Below are positions 44,373-52,880 of a stretch of DNA of 64,000 nucleotides, piece by piece. Below the pieces are notes generated by a model. The model saw nothing but the letters and a program-made list of their open reading frames with translations, was not told where the DNA came from and did no database searches. Source of the DNA: Pseudomonas sp. SCB32. Its GTDB lineage: Bacteria; Pseudomonadota; Gammaproteobacteria; Pseudomonadales; Pseudomonadaceae. The stretch is from the NCBI RefSeq assembly GCF_009189165.1, contig NZ_CP045118.1, forward strand, positions 62,001 through 126,000, read 5' to 3'. The position numbers were made by a program, and so were the translations under genes. Within the stretch, counting starts at the first letter, position 1; each line of letters starts with the position of its first letter.

Positions 44373-45719
44373 ATGAACCAGCACCTGAACGTCACCCCGT
44401 CGGTGGCCAGCGACCTGAACCTGAAGGCCCACTGGATGCCCTTCAGCGCCAACCGCAACTTCCACAAGGACCCGCGCATCATCGTCGGCGCCGAAGGCAG
44501 CTACCTGGTCGACGACAAGGGCCGCAAGATCTACGACAGCCTCTCCGGCCTGTGGACCTGCGGTGCCGGCCACTCCCGCAAGGAAATCGCCGACGCGGTC
44601 GCCAAGCAGCTGACCACCCTCGACTACTCCCCGGCCTTCCAGTACGGCCACCCGCTGTCCTTCCAGCTGGCCGAGAAAATCACCCAGCTGACCCCGGCCG
44701 GCCTGGACCACGTGTTCTTCACCGGCTCGGGCTCCGAGTGCGCCGACACCTCGATCAAGATGGCCCGTGCCTACTGGCGCATCAAAGGCCAGTCGCAGAA
44801 GACCAAGCTGATCGGCCGCGCCCGTGGCTATCATGGCGTGAACGTCGCCGGCACCGCCCTGGGCGGCATCGGCGGCAACCGCAAGATGTTCGGCCAGCTG
44901 ATGGACGTCGACCACCTGCCGCACACCCTGCAGCCGGGCCTGGCCTTCACCAAGGGCATGGCTGAAACCGGCGGCGTGGAGCTGGCCAACGAGCTGCTCA
45001 AGCTGATCGAACTGCATGACGCCTCCAACATCGCCGCCGTCATTGTCGAGCCAATGTCCGGTTCCGCCGGCGTCCTGGTTCCGCCGAAGGGCTACCTGCA
45101 GCGCCTGCGCGAAATCTGCGACCAGCACAACATCCTGCTGATCTTCGACGAAGTGATCACCGCCTTCGGCCGTATGGGCAAGGCCACTGGCGCCGAGTAC
45201 TTCGGCGTGACCCCGGACATCATGAACGTCGCCAAGCAGGTCACCAACGGCGCCATCCCCATGGGCGCGGTGATCGCCAGCAGCGAAATCTACGACACCT
45301 TCATGGGCCAGAACCTGCCGGAATACGCCGTCGAGTTCGGCCATGGCTACACCTACTCCGCGCACCCGGTCGCCTGTGCCGCCGGCATCGCCGCGCTGGA
45401 CCTGCTGCAGAAGGAAAACCTGATCCAGCAGTCCCTGGAGCTGGCACCGTACTTCGAGAAGGCCATCCACGGCCTGAAGGGCGCGAAGAACGTCATCGAC
45501 ATTCGCAACTGCGGCCTGGCCGGTGCGATCCAGATCGCCGGTCGTGACGGCGACGCCATCGTGCGTCCGTTCGAAGCCAGCATGAAGCTGTGGAAAGAAG
45601 GCTTCTACGTACGCTTCGGCGGCGACACCCTGCAGTTCGGCCCGACCTTCAACGCCAAGCCCGAAGACCTGGACCGCCTGTTCAGCGCCGTCGGCGACGC
45701 CCTGAACGGGGTGGCCTAA
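44373..45719 (+). CDS. bauA: Beta-alanine:pyruvate aminotransferase
   Basis: This 448-residue class III (omega) aminotransferase has EPMSGSAGVLVPPKGYL, FDEVITAFGRMG near residue 258 and the PLP lysine in NVAKQVTNGAIPMGAV near residue 286. It transfers the amino group of beta-alanine (and related omega-amines) to pyruvate, giving malonate semialdehyde and alanine. It lies directly before bauB and bauC. Omega-aminotransferases of this type are broad in substrate range. Confidence 0.93.
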   Translation: MNQHLNVTPSVASDLNLKAHWMPFSANRNFHKDPRIIVGAEGSYLVDDKGRKIYDSLSGLWTCGAGHSRKEIADAVAKQLTTLDYSPAFQYGHPLSFQLAEKITQLTPAGLDHVFFTGSGSECADTSIKMARAYWRIKGQSQKTKLIGRARGYHGVNVAGTALGGIGGNRKMFGQLMDVDHLPHTLQPGLAFTKGMAETGGVELANELLKLIELHDASNIAAVIVEPMSGSAGVLVPPKGYLQRLREICDQHNILLIFDEVITAFGRMGKATGAEYFGVTPDIMNVAKQVTNGAIPMGAVIASSEIYDTFMGQNLPEYAVEFGHGYTYSAHPVACAAGIAALDLLQKENLIQQSLELAPYFEKAIHGLKGAKNVIDIRNCGLAGAIQIAGRDGDAIVRPFEASMKLWKEGFYVRFGGDTLQFGPTFNAKPEDLDRLFSAVGDALNGVA

Positions 45720-46028
45720 GTGAGCGAGCGCCCGAAGGCCGTCCCGACGGTACAGATCGACAACGACAAGGTCCTGGTCACCGAGTGGCGCTTCGCCCCC
45801 GGTGCCGAGACCGGCTGGCACCGCCACGGCATGGAATACGTCGTGGTCCCGGTGACGGGCGGCGAGCTGCTGCTGGAAACTCCCGAGGGCGAGCGGCGCG
45901 CGCCGCTGGTCCTGGGCCAGAGCTACACCCGCCAGATCGGTACCGAACACAACGTGATCAACCCCTGCGATCACGAAGTGGCCTTCATCGAGATCGAGCT
46001 CAAGCAAGACCACTCGCACGACCACTGA
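45720..46028 (+). CDS. bauB: Small cupin protein of the bau operon
   Basis: This 102-residue single-domain cupin has metal ligands in GAETGWHRHGMEYVVVPVTG (residues 24-43) and the second motif in TRQIGTEHNVINPCDHEVAF. The GTG start directly follows the bauA stop with no gap, so the two are translationally coupled. Its exact role in beta-alanine use is unclear; in P. aeruginosa bauB occupies the same place. Confidence 0.85.
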   Translation: MSERPKAVPTVQIDNDKVLVTEWRFAPGAETGWHRHGMEYVVVPVTGGELLLETPEGERRAPLVLGQSYTRQIGTEHNVINPCDHEVAFIEIELKQDHSHDH

Positions 46029-46201
46029 GCGCGCGGGCACGCAAGCAGGCAGCGCCGGACGAGTCGCCTTAGAGTGGCGGCCGGCGGGGCCTGCTGCCCA
46101 CGCCATCGACAGAACAACTCCCCGCTCCTTCGGGTGCGGGTCAGGGTGAGGGACGCTTGAAAGCGTCCCGCCCCACACTTTCAGCGAGATAGAGACAGCC
46201 C

Positions 46202-47698
<1,497 letters not shown>

Positions 47699-47706
47699 GG
47701 CTGACG

Positions 47707-47741
47707 AAAAAGGCATGGTCGATACCGACCATGCCTTTTTT
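47707..47741 (+). terminator. Rho-independent terminator after bauC
   Basis: AAAAAGGCATGGTCG faces CGACCATGCCTTTTTT across a 4-base loop, a 10-bp GC-rich stem flanked by A- and T-runs. It starts 9 bp after the bauC stop and could work in both directions. Confidence 0.9.
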
Positions 47742-47904
47742 CTTTCTACCCCCTGAACACCGCACATACGGCGATCCACGCATCGCCGGGGCCCTGGTCG
47801 CGCCCACGACAAGCAAGCGACCAACCACTGTAGGCATCGAGCGCCGGTCCGCCGGTACCCCGAATGTAATGGACGTAACACCCTGCAACGTGGAGACAAC
47901 AATA

Positions 47905-48942
47905 ATGACCAAGATCCTCAAGCTCACCTCCCTGGCGATTGCCCTCGCCGCCACCAGCCAGTCGTTCGCTGGCGACCTCACTGTCGTATCCTTCGGCGGC
48001 GCCAACAAGGACGCCCAGGTCAAGGCCTTCTACAAGCCCTGGGAGCACAGCAGCGGCAACCGCCTGGTGTCCGGCGAATACAACGGTGAAATGGCCAAGA
48101 TCAAGGCGATGGTCGATACCGGCAGCGTCGCCTGGAACGTCGTCGAAGTGGAGGGTGCCGAACTGGCCCGTGGCTGCGACGAGGGCATGTTCGAAGAGCT
48201 CGACCCGGCGCAGCTCGGCCTCAAGAAAGAGGACTTCGTGCCCGGCGCGATCCAGCCCTGCGGCGTTGGGTTCCTTGTCTACTCCACCGTACTTGCCTAC
48301 AACCGCAACAAGCTCGCCAGCGCGCCGACCAGCTGGAGCGATTTCTGGGACATCGAGAAATTCCCCGGCAAGCGCGGCCTGCGCAAGCTGGCCAAGTCCA
48401 CCCTGGAATTCGCTCTGCTCGCCGACGGCGTGAAGCCCACAGAGGTCTACCAGGTGCTCGCCACCCCGCAGGGGCAGGACCGCGCCTTCGCCAAGCTCGA
48501 CCAGATCAAACCCTACATCCAGTGGTGGGAGGCCGGCGCCCAGCCGCCGCAATTCCTCGCCGCTGGCGACGTGGTCATGAGCTCGGTCTACAACGGCCGC
48601 CTCTCCGCCCAGCAGCGCCAGCAGTACGGCCTGGATATCGTGTGGAATGGCGGCATCTACGAATTCGACTCCTGGGCCATCCCCAAGGGCGCGCCGCAGC
48701 AGGACACGACCCGCCAGTTCATTGGCTACACCCTCGAACCCGAGCAGCAGAAGAGCTTCTCCCAGCACATCGACTACGGCGCCGCCAACCTCAAGGGGAT
48801 GGAGCTGCTGGACGCCAAGCGCGTGGCCGAACTGCCCACCGCGCCGCAGAACATCGAACAGCAGATTCCAGTGGATGTGACCTTCTGGACTGACCACGGC
48901 GAACAGCTGGAGCAGCGCTTTAACGCCTGGGCGGCGCGCTAA
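47905..48942 (+). CDS. Periplasmic substrate-binding protein, spermidine/putrescine ABC type
   Basis: This protein has 345 residues with a signal peptide (MTKILKLTSLAIALAATSQSF, cleavage near FAG). The PotD/PotF-type pattern is visible: LTVVSFGGANKDAQVKAFYKPWE, SWSDFWDIEKFPGKRGLRK near 155, and IVWNGGIYEFDSWAIPKGAPQ near 250. It should bind a polyamine or similar cation in the periplasm. No permease or ATPase gene lies next to it here, and a terminator follows directly, so it must pair with components encoded elsewhere. Confidence 0.88.
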   Translation: MTKILKLTSLAIALAATSQSFAGDLTVVSFGGANKDAQVKAFYKPWEHSSGNRLVSGEYNGEMAKIKAMVDTGSVAWNVVEVEGAELARGCDEGMFEELDPAQLGLKKEDFVPGAIQPCGVGFLVYSTVLAYNRNKLASAPTSWSDFWDIEKFPGKRGLRKLAKSTLEFALLADGVKPTEVYQVLATPQGQDRAFAKLDQIKPYIQWWEAGAQPPQFLAAGDVVMSSVYNGRLSAQQRQQYGLDIVWNGGIYEFDSWAIPKGAPQQDTTRQFIGYTLEPEQQKSFSQHIDYGAANLKGMELLDAKRVAELPTAPQNIEQQIPVDVTFWTDHGEQLEQRFNAWAAR

Positions 48943-48974
48943 CGAAGGTTTACTCAGTCCTGCAAGTGAGGGAG

Positions 48975-49003
48975 AAAGGCCGGTCGAGTGACCGGCCTTT
49001 TCC
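48975..49003 (+). terminator. Rho-independent terminator after the substrate-binding protein gene
   Basis: AAAGGCCGGTC-GAGT-GACCGGCCTTTT has an 11-bp perfect stem ending in T residues, 33 bp after the stop codon. Confidence 0.88.
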
Positions 49004-49029
49004 GTTTCTGGATCGGCGGCCAAAAAGAC

Positions 49030-49047
49030 TGTACAGAAGTCTGTACA
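49030..49047 (+). promoter_or_regulatory. YefM-YoeB operator (paired TGTACA)
   Basis: Two TGTACA hexamers (49030-49035 and 49042-49047) have centres 12 bp apart, the core and spacing known for the E. coli yefM-yoeB operator. They lie about 60 bp before the antitoxin start, in the promoter region, so autorepression by the YefM-YoeB complex is expected. Confidence 0.85.
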
Positions 49048-49104
49048 ATGTCTGTTCGAGATTCACTGACCTATGCCCGCCGCCAGCGGCAAGGACGACC
49101 TTTC

Positions 49105-49377
49105 ATGCAAATACTCACCTTTACCCAGGCCCGCGCCGATCTGAAGCAGACCATGGACGATGTGTGCCGCGATCACGAACCGGCGGTTATCACCCGTCAG
49201 CGAGGTGAACCGGTGGTGATGATCTCGCTGGAGGACTACAACGGCATGCAGGAAACCCTCTACCTGCTGAGTTCCACTGCCAACGCCCAGCGGCTGCGCG
49301 AGTCGCTGGACGAGGTGCGCGCCGGCAAGGTCCAGGTCAAGGAGCTGACCGTTGAACGTGAAGTCGAAAAGCCGTAA
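49105..49377 (+). CDS. yefM: Antitoxin, Phd/YefM family
   Basis: This protein has 90 residues from MQILTFTQARADLKQTMDDV. The N-terminal DNA-binding Phd/YefM domain continues with VITRQRGEPVVMISLEDYNG. The C-terminal helix (RLRESLDEVRAGKVQVKELT) should wrap the toxin. An in-frame start at 48988 would run through the operator and is rejected. It overlaps the toxin gene by 26 bp, the usual antitoxin-first arrangement. Confidence 0.92.
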   Translation: MQILTFTQARADLKQTMDDVCRDHEPAVITRQRGEPVVMISLEDYNGMQETLYLLSSTANAQRLRESLDEVRAGKVQVKELTVEREVEKP

Positions 49378-49660
49378 CAAGACGGCCGCGCGAGGCTCCA
49401 TCACCGTCGCCTTCACCAGCCATGGCTGGGAGGATTACCAGTTCTGGGAGCAGAGCGACGCCGAGATTTTCCGCGCGCTCAACGCCCTGATCGAAGAGTG
49501 TCGGCGTACGCCTCACAAGGGCACCGGCAAGCCCGAGCCGCTCAAGGGCGATCTTTCCGGGTTCTGGTCCCGTCGCATTACCCGTGAGCATCGGCTGGTC
49601 TATCTGTACGAGGCCGAGGTGCTGACCATTCTTCAGTGCCGTTACCACTACGATAAATAG
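49352..49660 (+). CDS. yoeB: Toxin, YoeB family ribosome-dependent mRNA interferase
   Basis: This 102-residue toxin has the YoeB pattern: VAFTSHGWEDYQFWEQSD, LIEECRRTPHKGTGKPEPLK, then LSGFWSRRITREHRLVYLYE and the C-terminal RYHYDK with the catalytic histidine and tyrosine. It cuts mRNA in the ribosomal A site. The TTG at 49352 has AAGGAG seven bases upstream; a GTG two codons later is the alternative. Either start leaves an N-terminal extension of about 14-16 residues (KSKSRNKTAARGS) before the usual YoeB beginning. Confidence 0.92.
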   Translation: MNVKSKSRNKTAARGSITVAFTSHGWEDYQFWEQSDAEIFRALNALIEECRRTPHKGTGKPEPLKGDLSGFWSRRITREHRLVYLYEAEVLTILQCRYHYDK

Positions 49661-49683
49661 GGCCGCCGCAGCGGCCCTATTTG
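49657..49683. terminator. Shared terminator between yoeB and the Bro-N gene
   Basis: ATAGGGCCGC-CGCA-GCGGCCCTAT is a perfect 10-bp stem overlapping the yoeB stop, followed by TTGTTG on the plus strand and TTTATC on the minus strand. It can serve both convergent genes. Confidence 0.8.
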
Positions 49684-49690
49684 TTGGGGG

Positions 49691-50143
49691 CTAGTCGCAC
49701 CAGGCGAGCTTCGGCACGTCTTCCCAGCGCATCCACATTCCGCCTTGCCAGTTCAACAGCAGCCAGCGCTTGGCATCCCACGCCAGCATCACTCGCCTTG
49801 GCGCGTTGGTATCCGCTGCGTGTTCGTCGCGCAGGGTGGGGATGACGTCCTGGGTCAGCCAGCGGTCGAGGGCTTCGAGTTCGGGGTGGCCGAAGCGGAG
49901 CAGGGCCTTGTAGACGGCGGCTTCGCTGAGCATCACGGTTTGTTCTTCTGCGCCGGTGCTGTAGGCGAGGCGGACGTTCTGGACTTCGTGGGGGTAGAAG
50001 CGGTGGTGGATGCTGTGGGGGAAGCGGTAGGCGAGCAGGCGGGCGATGTCGGAGGCGACGAACCAGGCCTGGTTGTCGATCATGACGCCGCGCAGGAAGC
50101 GTTTGTGGCGGGTGAAGGAGGTTGGGGTGTAGGTGTCGTGCAT
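49691..50143 (-). CDS. Bro-N domain protein (antirepressor-like)
   Basis: This 150-residue protein has the Bro-N DNA-binding pattern: FLRGVMIDNQAWFVASDIARLLAY, then VMLSEAAVYKALLRFGHPEL and LDRWLTQDVIPTLRD. Bro-N domains occur in phage antirepressors and baculovirus BRO proteins. The C-terminal part (APRRVMLAWDAKRWLLLNWQ) is short, so no second domain is present. AGGAG lies eight bases before the ATG. The upstream DNA is unusually rich in secondary structure. No phage genes are nearby, so a domesticated regulator or a remnant element is possible. Confidence 0.85.
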   Translation of the reverse strand: MHDTYTPTSFTRHKRFLRGVMIDNQAWFVASDIARLLAYRFPHSIHHRFYPHEVQNVRLAYSTGAEEQTVMLSEAAVYKALLRFGHPELEALDRWLTQDVIPTLRDEHAADTNAPRRVMLAWDAKRWLLLNWQGGMWMRWEDVPKLAWCD

Positions 50144-50178
50144 AAGTGGAACTCCTAACGATTAAAGGAGCCGCACCC

Positions 50179-50334
50179 ATGTCGCCAAACATAGGAGGCG
50201 GACCGCGCGGGGTTGGCGAACCGGACGTCAGGTCCCGGCAGACCCGGAGGTCTCCCCGCGCGATCCGCCATAAGCGTTGCAGAAATTTCTGCAAGGTGCG
50301 CGGGGGCCTACAAAAACATTCGCTGTTTTCGTAA
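50179..50334 (+). CDS. Possible small ORF divergent from the Bro-N gene
   Basis: A 51-codon frame starts at ATG 50179 with AAAGGAG nine bases upstream. The product (MSPNIGGGPRGVGEPD..., basic, with two cysteines) resembles no family I know. Its start is only 36 bp from the Bro-N start. The frame runs across a long hairpin (50197-50269) and an 18-bp palindrome (50277-50294), so the sequence may be constrained as RNA or DNA rather than as protein. Confidence 0.25.
   Translation: MSPNIGGGPRGVGEPDVRSRQTRRSPRAIRHKRCRNFCKVRGGLQKHSLFS
50197..50294 (-). promoter_or_regulatory. Structured region upstream of the Bro-N gene
   Basis: A 16-bp stem (50197-50212 with 50254-50269) has one position that is a mismatch on the plus strand but a G-U pair on the minus strand, so it suits a minus-strand RNA leading into the Bro-N gene. 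The 41-nt loop holds a smaller hairpin (AGACC...GGTCT). Directly beyond lies a perfect 18-bp palindrome, TTGCAGAAATTTCTGCAA, at 50277-50294, a good operator candidate. A third imperfect hairpin (CCCAGGTCAC-TGAT-GTGACTGGG) is at 50379-50401. Confidence 0.45.
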
Positions 50335-50500
50335 GCACCTGTGGGCGCAATCGCGCCTGACGTCTCCGGGTCGCCAAACCCAGGTCACTGATGTGACTGG
50401 GCGAGGGTAGGAATGGTAGTAGCGCCCAACAAGCCAGCCGATTCCGGGATGCCTGTAGGAGCGGACTTTGTCCGCGATGCTTTTCGTTTCGGGTTTGGGT

Positions 50501-50823
50501 GTTTCCGCGCCGCTTCGGTGTGCGCGGGGACTTTTTGTTTCGCCCCCTCGGGCGAGTTACTTTCTCAAACTGCGGATGGCCGCCCCACAGAAAGTAACCA
50601 AAGGTCTTGCCCCTGCATCCGGGTCCGGCTTCGCCGGACTGATTCGCTTCGCTCACCCTGCGGGCCAGCCTTCGGCTGTTACTACGCTGCGCTCCGTTTC
50701 CCTCGCTCCATCGGAGTTTCAGGGGCACGCGTCGACGGGCCATCCATGGCCCAACGACGCTCTCGCGACATCCATGTCGCTCAACCCCTGAAACTCCGAT
50801 TCCACTGGGCCTCCTGAAGGGGC
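50501..50823 (-). repeat. Large imperfect inverted repeat, left arm
   Basis: The reverse complement of this segment matches 51183-51456 in order: CAGGAGGCC.GTGGA, GACATGGATGTCGCGAGAG, GGCCATGGATGGCCC, GACCCGGATG, AAGACCTTTGGTTACTTT and CTCGCCCGAGGGGGCGAAAC. By eye the two arms agree at roughly three quarters of positions. Confidence 0.75.
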
Positions 50824-50890
50824 GCTCCGGAGTGCACGGAGGTTTCTCTGGAACCCGCTTTTCGTAGGAGCAACTGTCTTTTGTGCCCTT

Positions 50891-50972
50891 GTAGGATGGC
50901 GTAGAGCGAAGCGAAACCCATCAACATCGTGCACCGACAGCATGGGTATCGCTTCGCTCCACCCATCCTACG
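50891..50972. repeat. REP pair (RAYT-type), copy D
   Basis: GTAGGATGGCGTAGAGCGAA and GCTCCACCCATCCTACG are the outer arms. It is inserted between the two arms of the large inverted repeat. Confidence 0.85.
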
Positions 50973-51067
50973 AATTGCGGCAACTCGAGTCCTGGTGCAC
51001 GACTCCTGTAAGAGCGGACCTTGTCCGCGAAGTCTCACCACTGCACCCACGCTGCAGGATGAACACC

Positions 51068-51135
51068 CGTAGGGCGAATAACGCGCAGCGTTATCCGCCT
51101 TGATGGGTTTCGCTTCGCTCTACGCCATCCTACGA
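51068..51135. repeat. Composite of a GCG-ATAACGC palindrome and a REP half
   Basis: CGTAGGGCGAATAACGC-GCA-GCGTTATCCGCC is joined to a single REP arm (GATGGGTTTCGCTTCGCTCT...CATCCTACG). It looks like a hybrid of two repeat families sharing the GTAGG end. Confidence 0.7.
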
Positions 51136-51182
51136 AGAGCCATCCAGCATGGAGCAGCCAAAGCCTCCGGCGCGCGCAGAGT

Positions 51183-51456
51183 CCCGTCAGGAGGCCGAGT
51201 GGAGGTATTGCGCAGAGGGGCGAGCGGCATGGATGCCGCGAGAGGCGTAGAGGGCCAGGGATGGCCCTTCTACGCCGACCCTCGGAGCGATACCGGAAGG
51301 AGGGAAGTCTTCGCGAAGCGAAGACCCGGATGTCGGGACGAGACCTTTTGGTTCCTTTTGTGAGGGCGGCTATCCGACGTTTGACAAAAGGGACTCGCCC
51401 GAGGGGGCGAAACAAGAAACATCCGAGCACGCCGAAGCGGCGCAGAAACGCCGACC
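51183..51456 (+). repeat. Large imperfect inverted repeat, right arm
   Basis: This is the mate of 50501-50823 in opposite orientation, about 270 bp. Landmarks are GGCATGGATGCCGCGAGAGG, GGCCAGGGATGGCCC, GACCCGGATG, CTTTTGGTTCCTTTTG and CTCGCCCGAGGGGGCGAAAC. It is slightly shorter than the left arm through internal deletions. Confidence 0.75.
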
Positions 51457-51461
51457 AGGAC

Positions 51462-51490
51462 GGCGGATAACGCTTGAGGCGTTATCCGCC
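51462..51490. repeat. 12-bp palindrome GGCGGATAACGC
   Basis: GGCGGATAACGC-TTGAG-GCGTTATCCGCC is a perfect stem, related to the palindrome at 51068-51099. Confidence 0.75.
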
Positions 51491-51560
51491 CTACAAGAGC
51501 ATCGCGAACGGAGCCCGCTCCTACGGGCGCTCGCCGCGCCGCGTAGTCGCGGGCTCCAGA

Positions 51561-51986
51561 TCAGCCGAAATGCTTCTTCAGGTAAATCCGCTGATGCCCC
51601 GGCGGGCAGTCTTCCAGCACGCCCATGCGCTCGAACCCCTGCTTCTCGTAGAACCCCGGCGCCTGGAAGCTGTAGGTGTAGAGGAACACCCCGACGCAAC
51701 CCCGGCGGCGGGCTTCGTCTTCGGCATGGGCGATGAGCTGGGCGCCGAGGCCGTTGCCGCGCTGGTCGCCCTGCAGCCAGAGGTAGTCGATGTAGAGCCA
51801 GCCCATGCCCGATTGTCCGAACATCCCGCCGACCACTTCGCCGTGCTCGTCGCGGGCGTAGAGCTCGAAGTCGTCGTAGGTGTTACTGCGGCCCATCTGC
51901 TCGAAGTTGTAGGCGAGCAGTCCCTGGACGACCACGTCGCGCGCGTGCGGGTCGACGCCGAGGGTGAAGTTGAAAGCGGGTTGCAT
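51561..51986 (-). CDS. GNAT family N-acetyltransferase
   Basis: This 141-residue GNAT protein has acetyl-CoA-binding motif A LQGDQRGNGLGAQLIAHAEDEA near residues 70-92, and YSFQAPGFYEKQGFERMG near 105-122 is the usual beta-6/alpha-4 region. GGAGGG lies before the ATG. It would acetylate a small molecule or a protein amine; the substrate cannot be inferred. It is isolated, flanked by repeats. Confidence 0.9.
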   Translation of the reverse strand: MQPAFNFTLGVDPHARDVVVQGLLAYNFEQMGRSNTYDDFELYARDEHGEVVGGMFGQSGMGWLYIDYLWLQGDQRGNGLGAQLIAHAEDEARRRGCVGVFLYTYSFQAPGFYEKQGFERMGVLEDCPPGHQRIYLKKHFG

Positions 51987-52073
51987 GGGAGCCCTCCGGA
52001 TTGGCGAAAGCGCCAGTCTAGGGAGCTGACGACGGGTTGGGTAGGGCGCCGTTGGTAGGAGTGGCCATTAGTT

Positions 52074-52165
52074 CGTAGGATGGGTAGAGCAACGCGAAAC
52101 CCATCGATCCGCACGTGGGCTGTGCGCCAACAGCATGGGTTTCGCTGCGCTCTACCCATCCTACG
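52074..52165. repeat. REP pair (RAYT-type), copy F, downstream flank of the RAYT gene
   Basis: This is a 92-bp unit from CGTAGGATGGGTAGAGC to GCTCTACCCATCCTACGG. It is nearly identical to copy G (52778-52869), including the spacer (CGATCCGCACGTGGG). The TAG stop of the RAYT gene lies in its terminal GTAGG. Confidence 0.9.
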
Positions 52166-52685
52166 GGTGGCGTGCCGGGGCTGCTGTGCCGCCGGCCCAG
52201 TCGGCGGGGAGTAGGCCAAGGCGCACGTAATGATGGAAGGACGACCATGGCCAGTCTGCCGCGCGGGTGACGAGGCCATGTTTGCAGGGGTTGAAGTGGA
52301 TGTAGTCGAGATGCCGCGCCAGGTCGTTGGCATCGCGGATGCGATGCTCCCAATAGCGACGTTGCCAGATGCCGCGCTCATTTTTCAGATGGCGGCTGAG
52401 GGAGACCGGTTCCCCTTGGGGAATGGTGCGCGAGAACTGCCCCTTGATCTGCCGCCAGCGCAGCGCGTAATCCGCATCGCCTGCGGGCAATGTGCAGAGC
52501 GCATGCAGATGGTTGGGCAGGATGACAATGGCATCGACGCGCCATGGGTGGCGCCGTTGCACCTTTCGAAAGGCTGTGCGCAGCGCCTCGATGTGCTCGA
52601 TCAGCAAGGAGGATTTGCGATTGGCGAGGGCTAGGGTGAAGAACCAGCAGGCGCCCGGTGTGAGATCCCGTCGGTAGTTCGTCAT
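52161..52685 (-). CDS. REP-associated tyrosine transposase (RAYT)
   Basis: This 174-residue Y1/TnpA-REP (IS200-like) protein has the HUH metal pair in VILPNHLHAL (His59, His61) and the catalytic tyrosine in LDYIHFNPCKHGLV (Tyr128). PWSSFHHYVRLG near the C-terminus is also family-typical. RAYTs nick and move REP sequences. The gene is flanked on both sides by near-identical REP pairs in the same orientation, the standard REPtron arrangement. It appears intact, with AGGGA before the ATG. Confidence 0.93.
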   Translation of the reverse strand: MTNYRRDLTPGACWFFTLALANRKSSLLIEHIEALRTAFRKVQRRHPWRVDAIVILPNHLHALCTLPAGDADYALRWRQIKGQFSRTIPQGEPVSLSRHLKNERGIWQRRYWEHRIRDANDLARHLDYIHFNPCKHGLVTRAADWPWSSFHHYVRLGLLPADWAGGTAAPARHP

Positions 52686-52777
52686 TGCACATCCCTGTCC
52701 GAATTGACTCCGGCAATCCTACGAAAGCCGCGAGCGGGACAGGGCGGAGGCTTGTGTCAGGAGGGTCCGTTTTGAGT

Positions 52778-52869
52778 CGTAGGATGGGTAGAGCGACGCG
52801 AAACCCATCGATCCGCACGTGGGTTGTGCGCCGACAGCATGGGTTTCGCTGCGCTCTACCCATCCTACG
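52778..52869. repeat. REP pair (RAYT-type), copy G, upstream flank of the RAYT gene
   Basis: A 92-bp unit differs from copy F at only a few positions. It lies 11 bp beyond the siaD stop on one side and about 90 bp before the RAYT start on the other. Confidence 0.9.
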
Positions 52870-52880
52870 GAGAGTGGCGT

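Larger units (their letters stand above)
50335..51560. other. Gene-free repeat-rich stretch
   Basis: About 1.2 kb has no believable gene. Open frames here are artefacts of repeats and read on both strands through the same inverted sequence. The stretch is a mosaic of GTAGGAGCGGAC fragments, one large inverted repeat, REP copy D and AACGC...GCGTT palindromes. Confidence 0.65.

Noticed and set aside
49691..50410. Retron or other reverse-transcriptase defence unit around the structured region
   Set aside because: No reverse transcriptase or effector gene lies nearby. Only a Bro-N gene is adjacent, so a retron call is not justified.
50213..51470. Several 60-170-codon frames on both strands in the repeat-rich stretch
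   Set aside because: They arise from the large inverted repeat and REP-type elements, read similarly from both arms (for example RPRGRNKK...TPKRR), and lack start signals.
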